Source of the DNA: Paraconexibacter antarcticus | Lineage (GTDB): Bacteria; Actinomycetota; Thermoleophilia; Solirubrobacterales; Solirubrobacteraceae | Length of the DNA stretch: 64,000 bases | Direction: 5' to 3' | Assembly: GCF_024220175.1 (NCBI RefSeq) | Contig: NZ_CP098502.1 | Location: 3,910,514-3,974,513, forward strand | Part shown: in pieces, positions 15,797-25,317 of the stretch | How positions within the stretch are numbered: the first letter of the stretch is position 1 | Layout of the letters: every line of letters begins with the position of its first letter | Made by a program: the position numbers and the translations under genes | The notes under the pieces: model-generated | What the model was told of the DNA's origin: nothing | Seen by the model: only the letters and a program-made list of their open reading frames with translations | The model's database searches: none

Positions 15797-17992
15797 TCAG
15801 GTCGGGTGCGGCACCAGCGCGCCCGGCTCGAGCTCCTCGAGCGAGGTGTGCGGCACCAGGCGGCCGAGGATCTTCGGCATCCACCAGCTCCACGGCCCGA
15901 GCAGCTCCATGATCGCCGGGACGAGGATGAGCCGGACGAGCGTCGCGTCGACGCCGATCGCCACGGCGTTGCCGACCCCGAGCTGCTTGATCGAGGGGAC
16001 GCCGGTCCCGACGAACACCGCGAAGACGGCGACCATGATGAGCGCCGCGCTCGTGATCGTCCGGGCGCTCGACGCGAGCCCCTGCGCGACGGCGAGGCGC
16101 GTGTCCCCGGTCGCCGTGTAGCGCTCGCGGATGCGGCTGAGCAGGAAGATCTCGTAGTCCATCGAGAGCCCGAAGACGACGGCGAGGACGAGCGGCGGCG
16201 TGATCGTGTCGATCGTGCCGGTCTTCAGGTCGGTGCCGAGCACGGCGTCGACCCAGCCCCACTGGAAGACGATGACGAGCACCCCGTAGGCGGTGCCGAC
16301 GCTGAGGAGGTTGAGGACGATGGCCTTCAGCGGCAGCAGCACCGAGCGCAGCAGCACCATGAGCACGACGTAGCTCAGGAGCAGGACGAAGAGGACGATC
16401 TTCCACATCGAGCCGGCGACGGTGTGCTGGAAGTCGAGGAGCAGGCCGGTGTTCCCGCCGACCTGGGCGCCCGGCGGGAGCGCGTCGCGCAGGCGGGCCA
16501 CGAGATCCTTCGTCGCGGTCGACTCGCCGTCCTGCTGCGGGAAGGCGGTGAGCAGGACGCTGCGCCCGTCGAGCGAGGGCACCGCCGGGGTGACCGACGC
16601 GACGCCGCCGTCGGCCTGCAGCGTCATGACGGCGGCAGCGGCCTCGCGCGCGGGCGCGGTGACCTTGATCGGGGCGAAGGCGCCGGGGCCCGCGAGCGAC
16701 GCCGCGGCCTCGAAGCCGACGCGCGTCTCGTAGCCCTTCGGGAACTGGCGCAGCGCGCCGTTGCCCGTCTGCAGGGAGAGCGCGGGGACGGCGAGCGTCA
16801 CGAGCACGAGCGCGGCGCCGAGCAGCGCCGTCCTGGGACGGCGCATGACCGCGGCGGTCCAGCGCTCCCAGAACGGGACGGCGGGCGGCGCGTCCGGGTG
16901 GGTGGACCCGCGACGGCGCGGCGCCCGCGACCGGACCGCGAGCTGGAGCGTCTGGAAGACGCGCCCGCGCGCGTAGGCACGATGCCCGAGCAGGCGGATG
17001 AGGACGGGCAGGAGCGTCGCCGAGGCGAGCATCGACACCGCGACGACGAGGATCGCGCCGAGCGCCATCGAGCGGATCGCGGTCGTGTGCACCATGTAGA
17101 GGCCGGCGAGCGACACGATGACCGTCGCGCCGCTGAAGAGGACGGCGACGCCCGAGGTCGCGAGCGCGACGGCGCGCGCCTCGTCGGGCTCCCGGCCGGC
17201 GTGGATCTCCTCGCGGTAGCGCGCGAGCACGAAGAGCGAGTAGTCGACGGCGACGCCGATCCCGATCATCGACGCCATGTTCGTCACGAAGACCGACATC
17301 TCCATCGTCCGTGAGATCACCGCGATGAGGGCGCCGGTGACGAGGACGGAGCCCGCGCCGAGCGCGAGGGGGAGCGTCGCCGCGGCGAGCGAGCCGAACA
17401 CGGCGAGGAGGATGAGCAGGACGATCGGGAAGCCCGTCCGCTCGGCGGTCGAGAGGTCGTCCTTGGAGAGGTCCTGCAGGCCGGCGTAGAGCGCGGCCTG
17501 GCCGACGAGGTGGAGGCCGACCGGCGTCTGCGCGCGCGTTGAGAGGGCGAGCTCCTTGCGGAGATCCGCCGCGATGTCGGCGGTCGCGTTGTCGTCGGCG
17601 TCGATGCGGAGCGGGACGACGAGCGGACGCTCCGGGTGGGCCGCGACGGCCCGCAGCGCGGCGTGGCGGGCGGCCGGGACGAGGCGGGCGCGGGGGCTGA
17701 CGGCGCGGGCGCCGCGGCCGAGCTCGGCGACGGCGGCGCGGACCTCGGCGGGCGTCGCTCCCGGCCCGGGCACGACGACGCCGGCGAGCGTGGAGCGGCG
17801 CACCGCGGCCGGGAACTCGTGGTCGAGGCGGGCGCTCACCGCGGCGGACTGCGAGCCCGGGACGGTGAAGCCGCCCCCGGTGAGGTGCTTGGACTGCTGC
17901 GCGGCGAGGGGCACGGCGGCGACGAGCGCGACGATCCAGAGCGCGAGGACGACGTGACGGCGACGACGGAGGACCCCGTCGAGCCTGAGCAT
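15797..17992 (-). CDS. MMPL/RND-family membrane transporter
   Basis: A 731-residue polytopic protein with two repeated halves, each with one helix, an extracytoplasmic domain, then five to six helices. The halves meet near residue 360, at a basic cytoplasmic loop (RSRAPRRRG). IGVAVDYSLFVLARYREE in the first half and FGLSMDYEIFLLSRIRE in the second carry the conserved GxxxDY motif that forms the proton relay in MmpL/RND pumps. Family members export lipids, siderophores or drugs. A TetR gene lies directly upstream on the same strand, with a palindrome in the gap, so repression by that TetR is likely. A TTG four codons upstream of this ATG has a better-placed GAGGGGA ribosome site and could be the true start. 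Confidence 0.9.
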   Translation of the reverse strand: MLRLDGVLRRRRHVVLALWIVALVAAVPLAAQQSKHLTGGGFTVPGSQSAAVSARLDHEFPAAVRRSTLAGVVVPGPGATPAEVRAAVAELGRGARAVSPRARLVPAARHAALRAVAAHPERPLVVPLRIDADDNATADIAADLRKELALSTRAQTPVGLHLVGQAALYAGLQDLSKDDLSTAERTGFPIVLLILLAVFGSLAAATLPLALGAGSVLVTGALIAVISRTMEMSVFVTNMASMIGIGVAVDYSLFVLARYREEIHAGREPDEARAVALATSGVAVLFSGATVIVSLAGLYMVHTTAIRSMALGAILVVAVSMLASATLLPVLIRLLGHRAYARGRVFQTLQLAVRSRAPRRRGSTHPDAPPAVPFWERWTAAVMRRPRTALLGAALVLVTLAVPALSLQTGNGALRQFPKGYETRVGFEAAASLAGPGAFAPIKVTAPAREAAAAVMTLQADGGVASVTPAVPSLDGRSVLLTAFPQQDGESTATKDLVARLRDALPPGAQVGGNTGLLLDFQHTVAGSMWKIVLFVLLLSYVVLMVLLRSVLLPLKAIVLNLLSVGTAYGVLVIVFQWGWVDAVLGTDLKTGTIDTITPPLVLAVVFGLSMDYEIFLLSRIRERYTATGDTRLAVAQGLASSARTITSAALIMVAVFAVFVGTGVPSIKQLGVGNAVAIGVDATLVRLILVPAIMELLGPWSWWMPKILGRLVPHTSLEELEPGALVPHPT

Positions 17993-18072
17993 GATGGCCT
18001 GCAATTCCGTCCCCTCTCCCAAAACTGGCTGGCTGGCTGGCCAACTCAGGGTGACGGGCGGGCGATCGGCGA

Positions 18073-18092
18073 AGTGTGCGCTACCGCACACT
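18073..18092. promoter_or_regulatory. Candidate TetR operator upstream of MMPL gene
   Basis: AGTGTGCGCTACCGCACACT is a perfect 8-4-8 inverted repeat in the gap between the tetR gene and the MMPL gene, about 80 bases before the transporter start. Its size fits a TetR dimer site. It could instead be a weak terminator for tetR. Confidence 0.45.
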
Positions 18093-18117
18093 CCCGTCCG
18101 GCGCCTGCCGGGGCTGC

Positions 18118-18738
18118 TCAGTCCGCGAGCAGCGAGCGGGCCGCGCGGACGCCGGCCTCGACCGTCGGCGCCCAGTCGCGCCCCGGGTCCGACAGCATCC
18201 GGATCGCCAGGCCGTCGGCGAGGCCGAAGAGGACGTCGGCGATCGCCTCGGGGTCGGCCTTGAGGCGCAGCACGCCCTCGGCCTGCTTCGCCGCGAGCAG
18301 CCGGGCGACGTGCGTGCGCGTCCGGCGCAGGAGCTCGGCGAACTCGGCCGCGATCTCCTCGTTCTGCCGGGAGATCGTGAAGAGCTCGTAGATGACCGCG
18401 ACGAGGTCGGGCGTCGCGGTGACGAAGTCCTCGAGCTGCGCGCGCAGCAGCGCCATGAACGAGTCGGCGTCCTGCACCCCGGCGAGCTGCACGTCGAGTG
18501 CCTCCATCCGCAGGTCGCAGTCCCGGCGGACGACCTCGGCGAGCAGCCGCTCCTTCGTCCCGAAGTAGTAGTGGAGCAGGCCGCGGGAGACGCCCGCCTC
18601 GCGCGAGACGTGGTCGAACGTCGCCCCCGCGACCCCGCGGGCGGCGACGCAGGTGCGGGTCGCGTCGACGATGCGCTGGGCCTTGACCCCCTCGATCGAG
18701 CGCGTCCCCGGCGTCGGGCTGGTGGTGGCGGCCTCCAT
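18118..18738 (-). CDS. TetR-family transcriptional repressor
   Basis: A 206-residue regulator. The N-terminal helix-turn-helix spans about residues 20-65 (RIVDATRTCVAARG, then FDHVSREAGVSRGLLHYYFGTKERL), the classic TetR_N signature. The C-terminal ligand domain ends ARSLLAD. TATGAT lies eight bases before the ATG, indicating a leaderless transcript. It precedes the MMPL transporter on the same strand and is probably its local repressor. A perfect palindrome hairpin separates it from the upstream Ala/Lys-rich gene. Confidence 0.9.
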   Translation of the reverse strand: MEAATTSPTPGTRSIEGVKAQRIVDATRTCVAARGVAGATFDHVSREAGVSRGLLHYYFGTKERLLAEVVRRDCDLRMEALDVQLAGVQDADSFMALLRAQLEDFVTATPDLVAVIYELFTISRQNEEIAAEFAELLRRTRTHVARLLAAKQAEGVLRLKADPEAIADVLFGLADGLAIRMLSDPGRDWAPTVEAGVRAARSLLAD

Positions 18739-18758
18739 CGCTCCCGATCATAGAACGA

Positions 18759-18784
18759 CGGAGGGCGCCCGCGGGCGCCCTCCG
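18759..18784. terminator. Perfect GC palindrome downstream of Ala/Lys-rich gene
   Basis: A 26-base perfect palindrome beginning CGGAGGGCGCCC. It lies 25 bases after the stop of the Ala/Lys-rich gene and just before the tetR promoter. Confidence 0.65.
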
Positions 18785-18808
18785 GAAACTGCTGGTGCGA
18801 CGGGCGAC

Positions 18809-19552
18809 CTACGCCGCGTCGTCGCCGCCGGTCTCGGCGGGGGCGGCGGCGTCGGCGTCCTTCGCGGCCTTCGGCTTCGCGGCCGCCTTGGGCTTCGACG
18901 CCGCGGCGGCGACGGGCTCCTCGGCGGGGGCCTCCCCGGCGACGGCGGGCTCGACGGACGGAGCCGGCGTGGCCACCGGCGGCGTGGCCGCGGCCGGCGG
19001 CGGCGTCACCGGAGCGGTGGTCGACGTGTAGTCGAACTCCTCCTCGGCACCGAACAGCGCGTCGAGGACCTTGTTGCGCAGGCCCTCGGAGCCGGCCAGC
19101 GCGGCGATGCCGCCGAACGTCACGACGAGCAGACGGCGCTTGAGCCTGCCCTTGCGCTTGGCCTTCTTCTGCTTCTTCGCCTGCTCGGCCGCTTCCTTGG
19201 CGGCCTTGGCGGCCGCAGCCGCGGCGGCCTTCTCGGCGGCCTTGCGGGCTCGCTTGCGCTTCGGCTGGGCGGCGGCCTTCGCGGCCGCTGCGGCCTGCTT
19301 CTCGGCCTCGGCCTTCACGGCCGCGGCGGTCTCCCGGGCCTTCGCCTCGACGGCCGCGGCCGCCTCCTCGCGCGCCTTGCGGCGCGAGCGCTTCTTCTGC
19401 GCCTTCTTCGCGGTCGACACGGCGTCCTGCGCCTTCGACGAGATGGCCGCGCCGGCCTCCTGCGCCCGTGCCGCGATCGCGGCCTCGGCGGCCTTGGCGG
19501 CCTCCGCGGCGGACTCGGCGGCCTCCCGGGCCTGCTTCTTCCTCGATGCCAT
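18809..19552 (-). CDS. Ala/Lys-rich helical protein with a short hydrophobic segment
   Basis: A 247-residue low-complexity protein. Residues 1-130 are long alanine-, lysine- and glutamate-rich helix with histone-H1-like stretches (KAAEKAAAAAAAKAAKEAA), likely coiled coil or DNA/RNA-binding. A hydrophobic stretch RLLVVTFGGIAALAG near residue 140 could be a membrane anchor. The tail alternates Pro/Ala/Thr with a final acidic end. The start is supported by AGGAGAG six bases upstream of the ATG. I recognise no family; function is unknown. Possible roles are nucleoid- or membrane-associated architecture. It is unlike its neighbours in composition, but codon bias looks native. Confidence 0.75.
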   Translation of the reverse strand: MASRKKQAREAAESAAEAAKAAEAAIAARAQEAGAAISSKAQDAVSTAKKAQKKRSRRKAREEAAAAVEAKARETAAAVKAEAEKQAAAAAKAAAQPKRKRARKAAEKAAAAAAAKAAKEAAEQAKKQKKAKRKGRLKRRLLVVTFGGIAALAGSEGLRNKVLDALFGAEEEFDYTSTTAPVTPPPAAATPPVATPAPSVEPAVAGEAPAEEPVAAAASKPKAAAKPKAAKDADAAAPAETGGDDAA

Positions 19553-19691
19553 CGGCTCTCCTCGCATCACAGTGGGGTACGACGGCTCTTCCAGAGAACC
19601 GCCGGCGGGGCGCACCAGTGCGTCGGCGCACCGCCTGACAGCGAGTCTATACCCGGATCTGCACCCTTCGAACGGCGCGTCGTCCCGCCGC

Positions 19692-22097
19692 TCAGCGGGG
19701 GGCCTCGAGCGCCCGCTCCAGGACCTCTCCGACCTCGTCCACGAAGGTGAACTCGAGCTTCTCCCGCAGGTGCTCGGGGATGTCCTCGATGTCCGCCTCG
19801 TTGAGCGACGGGGCGATGATCCGCGTCACGCCCGTGCGCTGCGCGGCGAGCGCTTTCTCCTTCAGCCCGCCGATCGGCAGCACCTGCCCCGTGAGCGTGA
19901 TCTCGCCGGTCATCGCCGTGTCGGAGCGGACCGCGCGCCCGGTGAGGAGCGAGACGAGCGCCGTCGCCATCGTGATGCCGGCGCTCGGCCCGTCCTTCGG
20001 GATCGCGCCGGCGGGGACGTGGACGTGCAGGTCGTGCGTCCCGAACCAGCCGTCCTCGAGCGCGGGCGCGAGCTCGCCGACGTGCCCGCGGACGTAGGAC
20101 AGCGCCGCCTGCGCGCTCTCCTTCATGACGTCTCCGAGCTGGCCGGTCATGACGAGCTTCCCCGTACCGGGCATCGACGTCGCCTCGACGAAGAGGACGT
20201 CGCCGCCGACCGGCGTCCAGGCGAGACCGGTCGCGACGCCGGGCTGCTGCGTGCGGCGCCGGGTCTCCGCGTGGAAGCGGCGCCGGCCGAGCAGCTCCCG
20301 GACCTTCGCCTCGCCGACGGTCGTGCGCGTCACCTTCCGTGGCGGGTCCGCCCCGAGCTCGCCGGCGACGGCGCGGGCGACCTTCCGGCAGACCGACCCG
20401 ATCTCCCGCTCGAGGTTCCGGACGCCGGCCTCGCGGGTGTAGTCGTGGATGATCGTCTTCAGCGCGGCGTCGCTCACCGACACCCACGACTTCTTCAGGC
20501 CGTTGCGCTCGACCTGCCGGGGCACGAGGTACCGCTTGGCGATCTGGAGCTTCTCGTCCTCGGTGTAGCCCGCGAGCTGGATGACCTCCATGCGGTCGCG
20601 CAGCGGCCCGGGGATCGTGTCGAGCGTGTTCGCCGTCGTGATGAACATGACGTGCGAGAGGTCGAAGGGAACGTCGAGGTAGTGGTCGCGGAAGGCCGAG
20701 TTCTGTTCCGGGTCGAGGAGCTCGAGCAGCGCGGACTCGACGCCCCCGCCCCCGCGGTAGTCGGTCCCGAGCTTGTCGATCTCGTCGATCATGAACAGCG
20801 GGTTGGCGGACCCGGCGTCGCGCAGGGCGCGGATGATCGTGCCCGGCATCGCGCCGATGTACGTCCGGCGGTGTCCGCGGATCTCCGCCTCGTCGCGCAT
20901 GCCGCCTGCGCTGATGCGCTCGAAGTTGCGGCCGAGCGCGCGGGCGATCGACCGTCCCAGCGACGTCTTGCCGACGCCGGGCGGCCCGACGAAGCAGAGG
21001 ATCGAGCCACGCGCGTCCGGCTTCAGCCGGCGGACGGCGAGGAACTCGATGATGCGGTCCTTCACCTGCTCGATGTCGTAGTGGTCCTCGTCGAGGACCT
21101 CGCGGGCGTGGGCGAGGTCGAGGTCGTCCTCGGTCTGCACGCCCCACGGCAGCGTCGCGAGCCACTCGAGGTACGTGCGGATGACGCCGTGCTCGGCCGC
21201 CGCGGTCGGCAGCGCCTCCAGGCGCGTGAGCTCACGGTCGGCCTGCCGGCGGACGTCCTCCGGCAGCGCGACGGCGGCGAGGCGCTCCCGCAGCCGCGCG
21301 GCCTCCTCGGTCGACTCGTCGAACTCGCCGAGCTCCGCCTGGATCGCCTTCAGCTGCTGGCGCAGGACGAACTCGCGCTGGCCCTTGTCGATCTCCGACT
21401 GGACCTGCGACTGGATCTTCGACCCGATGTTGATGACCTCGAGCTCGCGGTGCAGCGCCTCCACGAGCTTGCGCAGCCGGACGGTCACGTCGAGCTCCTC
21501 GAGGAGCTCCTGCTTCTCCTCGGTCTTCAGGCGCAGCGAGCCGGCGATGAGGTGCGAGAGCGTCGAGGGGTCGTCGATGTTCGCGACCGCGAGCAGGAGC
21601 TCCTCCGGCAGGTACGGGACCTCCTCGACGATCCGCGAGAACGTGTCCTGCACCGTGCGCATGAGGGCCGTGAGCTTCGTCGTCTGCTTGACGACGTCGG
21701 GCTGCTCGGTGATCTCCGCGACGAGGTACGGCAGCTCCTGGCTGAAGCGGTCGATCCGGACCCGCGGCCCGCCCTGGACGAGGATGCGCAGCGTGCCGTC
21801 GGGCACCTTCAGCATGCGGGCGATCGAGCCGACGACGCCGACGTCGTAGAGCTCGTCGGGCCCGGGCGTCTCGAGCTCGGGGTCGCGGCTGGCGACCATG
21901 ACGAGCATGCGGTTGCCGGCGAGCACGTCGTTGACGAGCTGGACCGAGCGCTCCTGCCCGATCGCCAGCGGGGTCAGCGTGTCCGGCAGCGGCACCGTCT
22001 CGCGGAGCGGCAGGACGGGCAGCGCGGCAGGCACGGCGCGCGGGGCGCCGACGACGATCTCCTGATCGGCCCGGGTCTCGCCGGAGATCTCGATCAT
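19692..22097 (-). CDS. lon: ATP-dependent protease Lon (LonA type)
   Basis: An 801-residue cytosolic AAA+ protease for misfolded and regulatory proteins. The N-terminal LAN substrate domain ([19 protein letters not shown]) runs to about residue 205. A helical region follows, then the AAA module with Walker [12 protein letters not shown] near 365, Walker [10 protein letters not shown], and the arginine-finger region. The C-terminal protease domain contains the catalytic serine in [10 protein letters not shown] and the lysine in GLKEKALAA. Full length for LonA. Its ATG overlaps the hsp20 stop by four bases, so chaperone and protease are co-translated. Confidence 0.97.
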   Translation of the reverse strand: MIEISGETRADQEIVVGAPRAVPAALPVLPLRETVPLPDTLTPLAIGQERSVQLVNDVLAGNRMLVMVASRDPELETPGPDELYDVGVVGSIARMLKVPDGTLRILVQGGPRVRIDRFSQELPYLVAEITEQPDVVKQTTKLTALMRTVQDTFSRIVEEVPYLPEELLLAVANIDDPSTLSHLIAGSLRLKTEEKQELLEELDVTVRLRKLVEALHRELEVINIGSKIQSQVQSEIDKGQREFVLRQQLKAIQAELGEFDESTEEAARLRERLAAVALPEDVRRQADRELTRLEALPTAAAEHGVIRTYLEWLATLPWGVQTEDDLDLAHAREVLDEDHYDIEQVKDRIIEFLAVRRLKPDARGSILCFVGPPGVGKTSLGRSIARALGRNFERISAGGMRDEAEIRGHRRTYIGAMPGTIIRALRDAGSANPLFMIDEIDKLGTDYRGGGGVESALLELLDPEQNSAFRDHYLDVPFDLSHVMFITTANTLDTIPGPLRDRMEVIQLAGYTEDEKLQIAKRYLVPRQVERNGLKKSWVSVSDAALKTIIHDYTREAGVRNLEREIGSVCRKVARAVAGELGADPPRKVTRTTVGEAKVRELLGRRRFHAETRRRTQQPGVATGLAWTPVGGDVLFVEATSMPGTGKLVMTGQLGDVMKESAQAALSYVRGHVGELAPALEDGWFGTHDLHVHVPAGAIPKDGPSAGITMATALVSLLTGRAVRSDTAMTGEITLTGQVLPIGGLKEKALAAQRTGVTRIIAPSLNEADIEDIPEHLREKLEFTFVDEVGEVLERALEAPR

Positions 22098-22576
22098 GCC
22101 TCGAGGTCCTCGAACCGCTCCGCGACGATCCGGACCTGGCGGGTGCGTGGCTCGGGGGCGGCGAGCGGCAGCTCGACGCGGAGGATGCCGTCGCGGTACG
22201 TCGCCTTCGCCTCGTCGGCGACGACGTCGGCGCCGAGCGGGATGACGCGGCGGAAGGGCCCGAAGTCGATCTCCAGCTGCTGGTAGACGCGGTCCTCGGC
22301 CTCGCCGGGCGGGCGGCGGTTGCCCGCGATGACGAGCTCGCGCCCCTCGATCTCCAGGCCGATCTCGTCCGGGTCGATGCCCGCGAGCTCCGCGTGGACG
22401 ACGGCGAACGCGCGGCCGCCGCTCGACGGCGTCTCGTAGAACACGTCGACCGCGGGGCTGAAGCCGCCGCGCCGCGTGGAGGCCAGGCCGGTGCGGTCGA
22501 GGACGTCCCCGAAGAGCTCGTCCATCTCGCGCCGCATCCGCTCGAAGTTCGCGAAGAGGTCACGCTCGGGTCGCAT
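22094..22576 (-). CDS. Hsp20/alpha-crystallin-family small heat-shock protein
   Basis: A 160-residue small chaperone that holds unfolding proteins. The alpha-crystallin domain spans about residues 45-145, with ELAGIDPDEIGLEIEGRELVI and the C-terminal strand signature YRDGILRVELPLA. TAGCAT lies six bases before the ATG, suggesting a leaderless transcript for the hsp20-lon operon. No CIRCE or HAIR motif is visible upstream, so the heat-shock control of this operon is not obvious. Strong GC hairpins fill the gap to the MBL gene. Confidence 0.93.
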   Translation of the reverse strand: MRPERDLFANFERMRREMDELFGDVLDRTGLASTRRGGFSPAVDVFYETPSSGGRAFAVVHAELAGIDPDEIGLEIEGRELVIAGNRRPPGEAEDRVYQQLEIDFGPFRRVIPLGADVVADEAKATYRDGILRVELPLAAPEPRTRQVRIVAERFEDLEA

Positions 22577-22646
22577 GGCCCGATGCTACCCCCGGCGCCG
22601 CGCCGGGCGGCCCCGGCCCGCGGGCCGGTGCGGGGGCGCGCCCGCG

Positions 22647-23456
22647 TCAGACGCAGTAGACGGCGCCCTCGGAGGCGAGGAGGACCTCGCCGCCGAACGC
22701 GTCGCGTGCCTCGTCGAGCGCCCACAGCGCGTCGAGCTCGTCCGAGATGTGGGTCAGGACGAGGCGGCGTGCGCCCGCGCGGGCGGCGTGCTCGCCGGCC
22801 TCCCGCGGGGTGAGGTGGCCGCGGATGCCGCTGCGTTCGGGCCGCGGCAGCGTCGCCTCGAGCATGATGAGGTCGGTGCCCGCGGCGAAGGCGACGATCT
22901 CGTCGTTCGGCGCGCAGTCGGCCCCGAAGGTGAAGCGCGGGCCGGGGCCGCTCCCGTTGCCCGCCACGCGGACGTCGACCGCGCACGTCGGCAGGAAGTG
23001 CGGCACGGCCGCGAAGGTGACGGAGAGCGGTCCGATGCGGACGTCGTCGCCGGGCCCGTACTCGTGGATGTCGAACGCGTTCTCGACGTGGTTCGGGAAC
23101 ATCCCCCCGCCCTGGCACATGAGGGCGAAGGACTCCTTGGCGCCGTGGGGCGCGTACAGCGCGGGGCGGATCGGCTCGGCGATCCCGGGCCAGCGGTCGA
23201 CGGGCACCGGCTGCTGACGTGGCGCGTACGTCAGGGCGCTCGCGAAGGGCACGAGGTCGAAGATGTGGTCGGCGTGCAGGTGCGAGATGACGACCGCGTC
23301 GACCGAGATGTAGTCGCGGTGCGTGCGGAGCTTCCCGAAGACGCCGCAGCCGCAGTCGAGCAGCACGCAGGTGCCGGCCTCCTCGATGAGGTAGCCACTG
23401 CACGCGCCGCCTGCGTCCTGCCAGGCCGGCGACTTTCCGAGCACCGTGATCCTCAC
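22647..23456 (-). CDS. MBL-fold metallo-hydrolase
   Basis: A 269-residue metallo-beta-lactamase-fold hydrolase. The metal motif is SHLHADHIFDLVPF near residue 60 (HxHxDH), with further ligands in VPHFLPTCAV, the aspartate in FGADCAPND, and the final histidine in LVLTHISDE. The overall pattern resembles RNase Z/AtsA-type cytosolic hydrolases, but the substrate is unknown. The start is a GTG with AGGAGAGGA seven bases upstream and a TAGTGT -10 further up, so unlike many neighbours it has a real leader. Divergent from the antiporter gene. Confidence 0.85.
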   Translation of the reverse strand: MRITVLGKSPAWQDAGGACSGYLIEEAGTCVLLDCGCGVFGKLRTHRDYISVDAVVISHLHADHIFDLVPFASALTYAPRQQPVPVDRWPGIAEPIRPALYAPHGAKESFALMCQGGGMFPNHVENAFDIHEYGPGDDVRIGPLSVTFAAVPHFLPTCAVDVRVAGNGSGPGPRFTFGADCAPNDEIVAFAAGTDLIMLEATLPRPERSGIRGHLTPREAGEHAARAGARRLVLTHISDELDALWALDEARDAFGGEVLLASEGAVYCV

Positions 23457-23496
23457 CTGCGTGTCCTCTCCTGTGACGAGACGGGACACTACCGGG

Positions 23497-24759
23497 ATGC
23501 TCCCTGGGACTTTCCACCTCGCGACCGGGGGCACGGGTGGCGACGCGTTCGCGCGCGCGGTCGTCGTCCTCGGCGCGCTGCTCGTGCTCGGAGCCCTCCT
23601 GTCGGGCGTGACCCGGCGCAGCTTCCTGGCCATGACGCCGGTGTTCGTCGTCGCCGGGTTCGCGCTCGGGCGGGGCGGCCTGGAGGTGCTCCACTTCTCC
23701 GCCACCTCGGAGTTCGTCACGGACGTGGCGACGGTCGCGCTCATCGTCCTCCTCTTCCGCGACGGGCTCGAGGTCGAGGCCGAGCTGCTCCAGAAGGCGT
23801 GGCGCCTGCCGGCCCGCAAGCTCGCGGTGGCGCTGCCGATCACGTGCGGGGTCGTCGCCGTCGTGACGAAGGCGGTGACCGACCTCTCGTGGACCGAGGC
23901 GTTCCTCGTCGGCGCGCTGCTGTCCCCCACCGACCCGGTGCTCTCCTCGGGCGTGGTGACGAACCCGCGCGTCCCGCGGCTCGTCCGGCACTCGCTGAAC
24001 CTCGAGTCCGGGCTCAACGACGGCCTCTCCCTCGCGCCGGTGCTCGCGCTCGTCATGGTCCTCGCCGACTCGAGCGGGTTCGTCTGGTGGCGGTTCGTCC
24101 TGCAGGACGTCGGGTTCGGCCTCGTCTTCGGCGTCGGGCTCGGGCTGCTCGCCGCCCTGCTCATGCCGCGGGGCCGGTCGCTGCAGCACTCGATCCCGGC
24201 GCACCAGCAGTCGCTCTTCGCGCTCGGCGTGGCCTTCGCGACCTACGGGGTCACGGTGCTGCCGCCCCACGGCAACGGCCTCATCAGCGTGTTCGTCTGC
24301 GCGATCACGCTGGGCATCCGGCGGCCGGACATCGGGCGCGCGTTCGAGCAGCGCGCCGACGACATCGTCGAGATCGCGAAGCTCGGGGTCTTCGTCGTCT
24401 TCGGCTCGCTCCTGACGCTCGGCGGCCTCTTCCAGGACGGGGCGGCGACGGTCGTCATCGCGTTCACCGCCCTGCTCGTCGCCCGCCCGCTCGGCGTCGT
24501 CATCGCGCTCGCGGGGACGGGCACCGGACGGGTCGAGCAGGCGTTCATGGCCTGGTTCGGGCCCCGCGGCGTGGCGACGATGGCGTTCTCGCTGCTCGTC
24601 GTCTCCGCGGACGTCGGGCCGGCCGGCGAGCGCATCTTCGACATCGCCGCGTTCTGCGTCGTCTGCTCGATCCTCGCCCACGGGTTGACCGACACGCCCG
24701 GCGTCGGCTGGATCGCCCGCCGGACGACCGAAAAGGGCCAACCCTCAGGCTCTACCTGA
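23497..24759 (+). CDS. CPA1-family cation:proton antiporter
   Basis: A 420-residue integral membrane protein with about 11-12 hydrophobic helices. LFRDGLEVEAE, LLSPTDPVLSSGVV and RHSLNLESGLNDGLSL carry the conserved aspartates and ESGxNDG motif of CPA1/NhaP-type Na+/H+ exchangers. The C-terminal GPRGVATMAFSLLV is also typical. There is no long cytoplasmic regulatory tail. It probably exports sodium or potassium against protons for pH and salt homeostasis. Its stop codon lies inside the terminator hairpin. Confidence 0.92.
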   Translation: MLPGTFHLATGGTGGDAFARAVVVLGALLVLGALLSGVTRRSFLAMTPVFVVAGFALGRGGLEVLHFSATSEFVTDVATVALIVLLFRDGLEVEAELLQKAWRLPARKLAVALPITCGVVAVVTKAVTDLSWTEAFLVGALLSPTDPVLSSGVVTNPRVPRLVRHSLNLESGLNDGLSLAPVLALVMVLADSSGFVWWRFVLQDVGFGLVFGVGLGLLAALLMPRGRSLQHSIPAHQQSLFALGVAFATYGVTVLPPHGNGLISVFVCAITLGIRRPDIGRAFEQRADDIVEIAKLGVFVVFGSLLTLGGLFQDGAATVVIAFTALLVARPLGVVIALAGTGTGRVEQAFMAWFGPRGVATMAFSLLVVSADVGPAGERIFDIAAFCVVCSILAHGLTDTPGVGWIARRTTEKGQPSGST

Positions 24760-24764
24760 GGGTT
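24740..24764 (+). terminator. Hairpin terminator overlapping the antiporter stop codon
   Basis: AACCCTCAGG-CTCTA-CCTGAGGGTT is a perfect 10-bp stem with a 5-base loop. The TGA stop lies in its descending arm. Confidence 0.8.
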
Positions 24765-24787
24765 CGCCTCTCGTCCGACATGATCCC

Positions 24788-24814
24788 GAGATCCCCGATG
24801 GGGCCTGGGATCTC
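24788..24814 (-). terminator. Hairpin terminator at end of the Cys-rich small gene
   Basis: GAGATCCC pairs with GGGATCTC around a loop holding CCCC/GGGG. It overlaps the stop of the minus-strand gene at 24813. Confidence 0.6.
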
Positions 24815-25046
24815 AGGCCATCGCGTGGATCTGCGCCTGCTCCTGGGCGGTCGGGAAGGCCCAAGCGGCCCGCGTGCGCTCGGAGCGGAACTCGAGGCGC
24901 ATCTGCTGCGGCGGCTTCAGCCCGTCCGGGTGGTCGGGGCGGAAGGTCGCGCACGGCCGGTCGAGGTCCAGCGCACACAGCGAGTTGCACCGGAAGAAGC
25001 ACTGCTCACACGACACCTTGCGACCTGCTCCACGACCTTGAGCCAT
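24813..25046 (-). CDS. Small cysteine-rich conserved hypothetical protein
   Basis: A 77-residue protein. Five cysteines sit at residues 13-32 in the spacing C-x2-C-x3-C-x3-C-x7-C (CEQCFFRCNSLCALDLDRPC), followed by FRPDHPDGLKPP and a C-terminal region ending TAQEQAQIHAMA. The pattern suggests an iron-sulfur or zinc site. I do not recognise a named family. The ATG has no good ribosome site. The 270 bases upstream contain no gene I can support and are less GC-rich than the average, so they probably hold its promoter. Confidence 0.7.
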   Translation of the reverse strand: MAQGRGAGRKVSCEQCFFRCNSLCALDLDRPCATFRPDHPDGLKPPQQMRLEFRSERTRAAWAFPTAQEQAQIHAMA

Positions 25047-25317
25047 GTTCGACTGACACCCTCGTCCGCTGTCCGTGCCGGGGTGGATCCCTCGGCGACG
25101 AGCGCCACCAAATCACACCCCCTTCGACGTCTGCAACGCCGATTCCCGCTAACCGCATCAATCTGATTTCGGCCGACTTCGCAAATGGCGAGCTTTTCGT
25201 CGCAGGGGTCGAAAATGCGCCGACCGAGGCACATCCGCCCCCTCGCGGCAACGTCGTTCCCGCATTCTCCGGGGAATTCTCCGGGCTCCGGGGGTTTCGC
25301 CGCGCGGACGACAGGTT

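Noticed and set aside
25047..25317. AT-richer gap checked for a small gene or regulatory RNA
   Set aside because: Short frames have no family resemblance or ribosome site, and I recognise no structured RNA; most likely promoter sequence.
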